The notes under the pieces are model-generated. The model saw only the letters and a program-made list of their open reading frames with translations, ran no database searches and had not been told where the DNA came from. 5,812 nt of DNA from Comamonadaceae bacterium (GTDB taxonomy: Bacteria; Pseudomonadota; Gammaproteobacteria; Burkholderiales; Burkholderiaceae_C): contig CANGZG010000147.1 of assembly GCA_947458415.1 (NCBI GenBank), forward strand, positions 1 to 5,812. The letters run 5' to 3'. Both the position numbers and the translations under genes were made by a program. Every line of letters starts with the position of its first letter. The stretch's first letter is position 1. Of this stretch, positions 1-5,812 are shown piece by piece.

Positions 1-2
1 AC

Positions 3-1322
3 AACATCACCAACGTCAGCCAACCGGTGTTGACAGGCTTGGTGCCCTACGATGCCGATGCGGATTTGATCGTGCGTTTGTTTGACAGCACCGGTATTCA
101 ATTGGTCAGTGACCAGAACTCGCCGCAGATCGACAGCACTGGCAAATTCAGCTTCACATTGAACCCGTCTTGGTTGAGCGCAGGGGATGCCACCAAATTC
201 ATTCTCAAAACCTACGATCGAAAAACCGGCACTGAAAGCGGGACGTCCAAAGAGGTCACCGTCACGATAGACACGACCAGCGATGCGAATGCATTCTCGG
301 TGGACCCGGTGACTGACGACAACGTCGTCAATTACGATGAATTCAACAATGCCAATGCACGCCCTGTGATTCAAGGCCGCTCAGAGGTCAATTCGGAACT
401 CACGATCGTGTTGTCCAAGACCGTTGGCGACCAAGTCATCAGCCAAACCATCACGTCTTCGCAAATCGTTTACAGCCTGGGCGCGGATGGCAAAGAATAC
501 TGGAGCACCGAATTCACCCAAAGCATGGGCAATGTGTTGGGAGACGGTCGCATCGACATACAGGTCACAGCGAAAGACAGGGCAGGCAATGCTTACACCC
601 ACCCGCCGACCTTCTTTGACCTCAAGCGCGGGCAATTGACCGCGCCCGTGATGTTGGACTTGAGGCAGGCTGACGACACCGGTGTCAGCGACGCGGACAA
701 CATCACCCAAGGGCAAGCGGTCTTGGGCAACCCGGCGGTTCGCCACATCACCCTCACCGGCAACACCAACACCACGGCCAATGTGGAAGTCACCGTGTTC
801 AATGACAAAAACAAAAATGGTGTGTGGGACGCCGGCGATGATGAGCTCGAGCGTTTTCAGCATTCAGGCTCGGGCCCGTTTGTCAGGCAATACCAATTGG
901 CTGACGGCGAATATGTCTTGCTCAACAGCATCAAAGATGTCAGCAGTGGCCAAAGCTCTGCGCCCAGTGACAAATTGACCGTGGTCATCGACACCCAAAT
1001 TGCCATGCCCAGTGACATCGTCATGGGCAACAACAACCAGATCAGTTTGGTGGAATATGTCAACAGCACGTTTGTGATCAGCGGCAAAGGCGAAGTCAAT
1101 GCCACGGTTTACATCCAGCTCCGCAGCAAACTCTCACCTGCCACGGACTTGTTGGCACAGCCTTGGACGGCCCAAGTCAACACCGAGGGCCAATGGCGTT
1201 TGAATCTGTCCAAAGTGCAGCTAGACCTGCTGCCAGAAGGCGAATTGACCGCGTTGATTTACCAAAAAGACCGCGCGGGCAATGTGTCGCAAACCAGCAG
1301 CAACGATTTGGTGTACGACAAA
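3..1322 (+). repeat. Type A Ig-like modules A1-A4 (first tandem block)
   Basis: Residues 1-440 divide into four units with approximate borders: A1 1-92 (start cut off by the window), A2 93-208, A3 209-330 and A4 331-440. A2 shows the full pattern: VTDDNVVNYDEF at 103-114, a short strand ending V-I-Q-G at 122-125, and KDRAGN at 191-196. A4 opens MGNNNQISLVEY (341-352), has F-V-I-S-G at 357-361, GQWRLNL at 396-402 and KDRAGN at 422-427, and ends in V-Y-D-K-T-P-P, the usual strand-plus-linker boundary of such domains. A1 keeps the G-K-F-S-F strand (47-51) and ends V-T-I-D-T-T. A3 is atypical and carries a calcium-like loop, listed separately. Domain borders are read by eye and may be off by several residues. 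Confidence 0.75.
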
Positions 1323-4300
1323 ACCCCGCCTGACATTCCCTCGCCGCAGCAAATCAGCAGCACCATCAGCCAGTTTTACAGTTCACAAAATCTCGCCACA
1401 CCACCTTGGGAGCGGCCCAACCAAGGCGTGATTTGGACCGACTTGTACAGCTACGACAGCACCACCCAAGTCTCGACCATGCGCCATGTGTCTGTGCCTG
1501 TGGCGTTGCCCACCTCGGGCAGTTTGCTCAAAGTGGGTGATTCGGTCACCTTGACTTGGGGCAACCGAACGCTCGACCCGGTCACCGTGACCGCACAAGA
1601 CCTGAGCCAAGGCTATGTGCATGTGAAAGTCGGTGGCGACATCATCGATGCCGTCGGCAAATCCGATGCCCTTCCAGTCAAGGCCTGTTTCAGCGACAAG
1701 TTGAACAACAAAAGCGCCGAGTTTTTGGTGCTGAACACGGTCAAAGTGTCGTTGGAATTGAAATCCCCCAGCTTGGATGTGTCTGACAGCAGTCAGAAAA
1801 ATGCAGGGGATGTGTCAGGCACGGATGAGGTGTGGTACAGCAACCGCGTCACCCAATTCAAAGTCAAGGGCGTGGCAGAGCCGGGCGCGGTGGTCAAGGT
1901 GTACGCCAAACGCAGCGATGGCGTGGGCACAGAAATGGTCTTGGCCACCCTGACGGCAGACAGCATCACGGGCAATTACGAAAAAGTGGTGGATATGTCT
2001 TCGCTGTTGACGCTTGGCTTCAACTACACCTTGCAGGCTGAATCCACCATCGGACAACTGACGTCTGTCAGGAGCAACCCCGAAATCATCAACGTCAAAA
2101 CAACCACGGTGACAGCCCCGGTGTTTGATGCACAAACATTGGGTGGCGATGGCCATGTCAACAGCCAAGAACGCAACAGCGGTGTGCTGATCAGTGGCAA
2201 CACCGCACCCGGCTACGGAAAAATCCAACTCAAGCTCACCAACCTCAGCACCAATGTGGAGTACTACGTCCCCGCATTTCATGCCAATTCACAGGGCAAA
2301 TGGTCTTACACCTTGGGCATCATCGATTGGGGCGTGGTGGGCGAAGGCGAGATCAAAGTCGAAGCACGGCAAAGCAACTTGTACGGTGACATCAGCACCT
2401 ACCAAGCCATGCCCAGCACGGTGAAATTCGATGCCACGGTCACCGAGCCCTTGCTCAACACCGTCTCGGGTGACAACCACATCAACCAACTCGAATACCA
2501 AGCATCGGGTTCCACCGTGATTCCACTGAGTGGCAAAGCCGAGCCGGGCGCGGTGTTGACGCTCAAATTGGTGGGCGCCAATGGCCATGTGTATTCACCC
2601 AACACACCGCCCACGGTGTTGGCCGACAAGACCTGGGTGATGAACCTGAACAAAACCATTCTGGACCAGTTGGGGCCCGGGAAAGTGACGGTGGAATTGA
2701 GCCAAAAAGACCAGGCAGGCAATCAGTCCCCAGTCAGCCAAAACAGTTTCTTTTACCTTGACCTGTCGGCAGACGACTTGACCTTGTCAGCGGTGACCGA
2801 CGACAACCAAGTCAATGACATCGAAAAAGACCAAGGTGTGACGCTCAGCGGCACAGCCGAGGCCGGTGCCTGGGTGCACATCACGTTGCGCCAAACGGGC
2901 AAGCCAGACTTGGTGTTGCCAGGCTTCAAAGCCAATGGCAGCAGTTGGTTGTACCCCTTGAGCAAAACCAGCTTGTCGGGGTACAGCGATGGTGTGGTGA
3001 ATCTGCAAATCACGCAAACCGATGTGGCGGGCAATCAGTCCAGTATCCACGGCCAGTTCAAGCTGGTATCAAATGAAATCACCGAACCGACGGTCATCAC
3101 CACGTGGGGCAGCAACCCCACGATCACGTTGGCTGATCAGCTCAGCAATTACCTGGTGCAAGGCACAGGACCCGCCAATGCCGAACTGAATTTCCAATTC
3201 GTCACAGCGGATGGCAAGCGGGTTGACATGCCCACAGTGGCTGTGGATGCCAATGGCAACTGGCAATGGGTGTTGACCCCGTCACAGTGGTCATCGGTAC
3301 AAGGCAATACCCAGTTGCGCTATTGGTCAACCCGTGACGGTCTGTCCTCCAGCATCAAACAGCTGGCCTTGGTGATCGACAGCAATTTCCCCAGCCCATT
3401 CGTTGACGAAGTGGGCGAAGACGGCAATGTCAGCTTGCCAGAAATTGCCGCGTTGGCCGACGAAACCTTGGTGATCAAGGGTTCAGGTGAGTTGTACTCG
3501 ACCGTGACTGTCAGTTTCAAAGGCAGCAACAACCTCAGCTTGCAACCCAAAGACGCGGTGGTCAGCAGCACTGACAAAACCTGGTCTGTGAGCTTGACCA
3601 AAGATGAATTGACGCTCTTGACCGATCAATCCGGCAAAGTCACGCTGACATTGGTACAAAAAGACAATAACTCGAACCGCACCTCGGTGGTGGTCACCAA
3701 GTCGTTTGATGTGGACATGCGGCCGCCGCCATGGCCGAGCATCAGCGAGCAGTCGGACGCCAAAAATTACAACACCGTGGCCTCAAACAATGCCAGCAAT
3801 GCGGCGGACGGCACCGTCACCGACGCCGATGCCAAAGCCGGGGTGGACATCGCTGTGCCGATTGCCAAGGTGAACGGCAACTTTGTGCTCAGCCCCGGCG
3901 ACAGCCTGAAGATCGTCTGGGGCGAACAAACCCTGACCAAAGTGTTGAGCCAATCCGATTTTCTGGTTGGGAAAAACCATGTCAAGGTCAAAGTGCCATT
4001 GGATGTGATTGCCAAAGAAGGGGAGAACGACAATTTGACGGTGTCTGTGGTGTACACCGACAAGTCGGGCAACAGCTCGCCAGCGTTGGCATTGATCACT
4101 GGACTGAAAGTCACGCCACCCCCGCCTGCACCGAGCATTGACATCGTCAGTTTGGATGGCTTTGTCAACAAAAAAGAAATGTCGGATTTGTTGGCTGATT
4201 CGAAAGGGTTGGTCATCAGCGGCCAGTCGACCAACACCAGTGGCAAGGTCAATTTGGTGTTCACCACCTTGCAAGATCAAATCAACCCGATCAAAACCCT

Positions 4301-5812
4301 GAACGACATCTCGGTTCAGCCCAACGGCAAATGGAGCAGCAGCCTCAGCAATGACTTGCTGAGCAAATGGGCCGATGGCCAGTACGTGGTGTTCGCTACC
4401 TTTACCGTCAACGGCAGAACCTCGGTCGTCAGCAAGTCGGTGTTTGAAATTGACAAAGTCCTTCCCGACAGTCCGCTTGCTGCGAACGTGGCGGCAGCCA
4501 GCATTGAAAACGCGCTGTCTGAGTTATCGGGTGGATTGATCCGTCCATGGATCAATGGCACAGGGCCCAATGGCACCACGGCAGACGTCGATCGGTATGA
4601 CGCGGCGCTGGTCACTGAGGCGGCCAAGGATGCGTTGGTGCGGGTGGCTTTGCCGGCCAATGCGAGGAATGGCGACTTTGTGGTGCTGACCTGGGGCGGC
4701 ACACCGCCAGCCGGCATTGACAACACCGTGACGCAGGCACTGACCAATGCCGACATTGCCAAGGGCTACATGTCGGTTCGGGTGCCGTCGTCGCTGATGT
4801 CGCTGATGGGCGACTTCAGTGGCAACCAGAAATTGACCGTGACCGCCCAGTTTTTTGACAGCGCCAAAAACCCGGGACAGTCATTTGAAGTGATCAAAGG
4901 CTTGGATGTCGATGCCGTGCCCCTGCCTGTCGCAGACGTCAGCACCAATTTTGGTGACTGGCTGAATTTGAAAACCGCAAAAGCAGGCTGGAAGTTTTTG
5001 GGCAGTTGCGCACCAAACGCTGAAATTGAAATGACCCTGCAAGGCAGTTCAGGGCACACCACCACCCCGCCTATTCGGCTGTGGAAAAACAATGGTGTGG
5101 TACAGACCACGAACGGGCAATGGGTCATCTCCTCGGGTTTAGACGAATCGTTGGCATTGGCGCTGGGTGAAGGCTTGGTGTTGGTCAGCATCATTCAGCG
5201 CGATGTCAATGGCAACCCATCGGAAGCATTTCAGACAAGTTTTCGCATTGACCTCACGCCGCCCGTGGCGCCACCGATTGACAGCATCAGCAAATTGACG
5301 TTTTCCAAGTACGCAGACGGCAAGACCATCACTGGCAAAGTTGAAAAAAATGCGGTGGTCACGGTTTACTATGAATTGCTGAATGACGCGGGTCAGCCAG
5401 TGTTCACCACGAGCAAAAAAACCGCCATGGTGGTGGACGACACATGGACCGATAAATTGACCAAACAGTCGTTCGATGAATTTCTCACCTACCTTGGCGC
5501 GAACAAGACCGGCGGGCAAGTGCGTGTCAAGGTCTACCAAACTGACTTGGCTGGCAATGACTCGAACGTTTCGGAAAAGCTGTTTCAATTTGAGTCCCGA
5601 CCGTTACCTGCGCCAACCATCTCCAGTGTGAGCGGACTGGATTTCGCTGGCCCCACCCAAGACAGCGTGTTGAGCCAGTTGGACTTTTCAGGCAATTCCG
5701 AAATCACCATCAACGGCACCACCACCGTCGCTGACAGCAACGTGCATTTGGTCTTGAAAAAAGTGAATGGACTGAGCTTGACCTGGGACATTGCCGTACC
5801 CGCCAACACCTC
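3..5812 (+). CDS. Giant Ig-like repeat surface/secreted adhesin, internal fragment (both ends missing)
   Basis: A single frame is open from the first complete codon to the window edge, giving 1,936 complete residues with neither start nor stop. Residue n begins at base 3n. The translation is a continuous run of beta-rich modules: about fourteen Ig-like type A units (100-120 residues each, several ending in D-x-A-G-N, at residues 192-196, 423-427, 903-907, 1007-1011 and 1848-1852) and three type B units (G-D-x-x-x-L-x-W-G near residues 512, 1299 and 1557). There are only two cysteines (562 and 1669), and no membrane segment or enzyme motif is visible. Known relatives with this layout are BapA/LapA/SiiE-type adhesins, exported by type I secretion and acting at the cell surface in attachment or biofilm formation. 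That role is inferred from architecture, since the N-terminal anchor and C-terminal secretion signal are outside the window. It could instead be another very large repetitive extracellular protein. The reading frame is near certain, the Ig-like adhesin class is likely, and the exact function is unknown. Confidence 0.93.
804..845 (+). other. EF-hand/dockerin-like calcium-binding loop within module A3
   Basis: Residues 268-281 read DKNKNGVWDAGDDE. The D-x-N-x-N-G-x-x-D spacing (D268, N270, N272, D276), followed by acidic G-D-D-E, matches the loop of EF-hand, dockerin and SdrD B-type calcium sites. It sits after a beta strand (VEVTVF, 261-266), as in SdrD B-like folds, and no other module in the window has it. 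Calcium binding is inferred from spacing alone. In related giant adhesins, calcium stiffens the rod outside the cell. Confidence 0.6.
1323..1745 (+). repeat. Type B module B1
   Basis: Residues 441-581. A proline-rich linker (DKTPPDIPSP, 439-448) leads into about 50 residues with aromatic and Asp content (P-P-W-E-R-P-N at 467-473; W-T-D-L-Y-S-Y-D at 478-485). The core follows: VSVPVALP (496-503), VGDSVTLTWG (511-520) and QDLSQGYVHVKV (532-543). The core order matches B2 and B3 and resembles the adhesin Ig-like variant whose strands read GDTLT...LT-x-x-DI-x-x-G-x-V-x-V. The C-terminal half is the most divergent of the three: V-G-G replaces the expected V-P after the last strand, the D-x-S-G-N loop is absent, and C562 is one of two cysteines in the window. 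Confidence 0.65.
1746..3716 (+). repeat. Type A Ig-like modules A5-A10 (second tandem block)
   Basis: Residues 582-1238 form six consecutive units, approximately A5 582-700, A6 701-810, A7 811-920, A8 921-1024, A9 1025-1126 and A10 1127-1238. The opening motif recurs as GGDGHVNSQE (A6, 714-723), SGDNHINQLE (A7, 822-831), TDDNQVNDIE (A8, 932-941) and GEDGNVSLPE (A10, 1138-1147). Each is followed by a strand ending S-G or K-G. A5 and A7 share A-E-P-G-A-V (625-630 and 846-851), echoed as A-E-A-G-A in A8. The mid-domain Trp strand appears as GKWSYTL (765-771), KTWVMNL (876-882), SSWLYPL (980-986), GNWQWVL (1085-1091) and KTWSVSL (1192-1198). A7 and A8 keep A-G-N-Q-S. A5, A6 and A9 have lost the D-x-A-G-N loop, and A10 has D-N-N-S-N. 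A5 and A9 are the weakest fits to the family. Confidence 0.72.
3717..4115 (+). repeat. Type B module B2
   Basis: Residues 1239-1371. It is the cleanest of the three type B copies. The linker M-R-P-P-P-W-P-S is followed by a short Asn/Ala-rich lead-in containing DGTVTDADAKAG (1269-1280). The core has VDIAVP (1281-1286), SPGDSLKIVWG (1297-1307), QSDFLVGKNHVKVKVP (1317-1332) and a closing LTVSVVYTDKSGNSSP (1345-1360). The end matches the standard strand plus D-x-x-G-N-x-S loop of Ig-like adhesin domains, which supports type B being an Ig-like variant rather than an unrelated fold. The T-P-P-P-P-A-P linker at 1371-1377 separates it from A11. Confidence 0.68.
4116..4457 (+). repeat. Type A Ig-like module A11 (isolated between two type B modules)
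   Basis: Residues 1372-1485. It starts with a proline-rich linker, then SLDGFVNKKE (1383-1392), the G-L-V-I-S-G strand (1402-1407), NGKWSSSLSNDLL (1441-1453) and a last strand ending S-V-F-E-I-D-K (1479-1485). The usual D-x-A-G-N loop is replaced by V-N-G-R-T-S (1469-1474). It is the only type A unit here flanked on both sides by type B units. Confidence 0.7.
4458..4919 (+). repeat. Type B module B3
   Basis: Residues 1486-1639. After D-K-V-L-P-D-S-P (1484-1491), a lead-in of about 55 residues includes an Ala-rich, possibly helical stretch (AANVAAASIENALSELSGG, 1493-1511), R-P-W-I-N-G-T (1514-1520) and T-A-D-V-D-R-Y-D (1526-1533). The core shows VRVALP (1546-1551), NGDFVVLTWGG (1556-1566), NADIAKGYMSVRVP (1582-1595) and LTVTAQFFDSAKNPGQS (1611-1627). 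The lead-in is close in length to that of B1 (about 65 residues from D-K to A-L-P in both). The core loop between L-T-W-G-G and the D-I-A-K-G strand is longer than in B1 or B2, with P-P-A-G inserted. Confidence 0.66.
4920..5812 (+). repeat. Type A Ig-like modules A12-A14 (third block, last one truncated by the window)
   Basis: Residues 1640-1936, approximately A12 1640-1750, A13 1751-1864 and A14 from 1865, cut by the window edge. A12 lacks a clear D-D-N-x-V-N opening. It keeps N-G-Q-W-V-I (1704-1709), a strand with R-D-V-N-G-N-P-S (1733-1740), and F-R-I-D at its end, and it holds C1669. A13 follows the linker T-P-P-V-A-P-P-I-D (1752-1760), has ADGKTITGKV (1771-1780), DDTWTDKL (1812-1819) and the well kept QTDLAGNDSNVS (1846-1857). 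A14 opens P-L-P-A-P-T-I-S-S-V, then S-E-I-T-I-N-G-T (1899-1906), and runs to the window end without finishing. Confidence 0.7.

Noticed and set aside
381..863. Minus-strand open frame of 160 codons, rich in Val, His, Gly and Asp
   Set aside because: It is a shadow of modules A2-A3. The sense strand has clear Ig-like motifs across the same bases.
682..978. Plus-strand open frame of 98 codons in another phase, starting at an internal ATG
   Set aside because: It is out of phase with the 1,936-codon frame, is rich in Ser, Thr, Arg and Lys without motifs, and is explained as a frame shadow.
1506..1520. L-P-T-S-G (residues 502-506), resembling a sortase signal
   Set aside because: It does not match L-P-x-T-G, is internal, and has no following hydrophobic segment or positive tail.
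2142..2162. G-G-D-G-H-V-N (residues 714-720), resembling an RTX nonapeptide
   Set aside because: It is a single occurrence at the opening position of an Ig-like module. RTX regions need several consecutive G-G-x-G-x-D-x-x-x units, and none are present.
3717..3745. Proline run M-R-P-P-P-W-P-S as a possible gene junction or fusion point
   Set aside because: Similar P-P linkers occur at several other module boundaries, and the frame is uninterrupted, so it is an ordinary interdomain linker.
3767..4280. Two overlapping minus-strand open frames of about 165 codons each
   Set aside because: They lie antisense to the continuous + strand frame, overlap each other, and have no recognisable domain. 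Scarcity of TTA, CTA and TCA codons in the sense gene leaves antisense frames open by chance.
4316..5588. A run of minus-strand open frames (148, 142 and 149 codons) that could look like an antisense operon
   Set aside because: All are covered by the sense frame with its B3, A12 and A13 motifs. No ribosome binding sites or protein family signals support them.

Overview
The whole window is the inside of one very large protein-coding gene on the + strand. The frame whose codons begin at position 3 stays open for 1,936 codons, with no start region, no stop and no frameshift. Both gene ends lie outside the window, so the true protein is larger than 1,936 residues. No second gene, RNA gene, mobile element, CRISPR array, promoter or terminator could be supported.

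The protein is a chain of about 17 beta-rich modules of roughly 100-150 residues each, with very few cysteines and many Asp, Asn, Thr, Ser and Val residues. Fourteen modules (A1-A14, the last two numbers including partial copies at the window edges) look like the tandem bacterial Ig-like domains of giant surface or type I-secreted adhesins (BapA/LapA/SiiE-like). They share an opening of the form D-D-N-x-V-N-x-x-E followed by a short strand ending in S-G, a mid-domain G-K/N-W strand, and in many copies a closing D-x-A-G-N loop. Three modules (B1-B3) are a different type. Each follows a proline-rich linker and a 45-65 residue lead-in, then carries V-x-V-x-[LV]-P, G-D-x-x-x-L-x-W-G and D-[IFL]-x-x-G-x-x-x-V-x-V. 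In residue order the layout is A1-A4, B1, A5-A10, B2, A11, B3, A12-A14.

The copies are strongly diverged at both protein and DNA level, so this is an old repeat array rather than a recent tandem expansion. One A module (A3) contains an EF-hand/dockerin-like calcium loop. The parts that would settle the export route and surface anchoring (N-terminal retention or signal region, C-terminal RTX and secretion signal) are not in view.

The organism is probably a Gram-negative proteobacterium. Moderately high GC, TTG as the dominant leucine codon, AGC serine and frequent CAA/GAA/AAA codons would fit a mid-GC Burkholderiales such as a Comamonadaceae freshwater lineage. That is an impression from codon use only and is held at low confidence.
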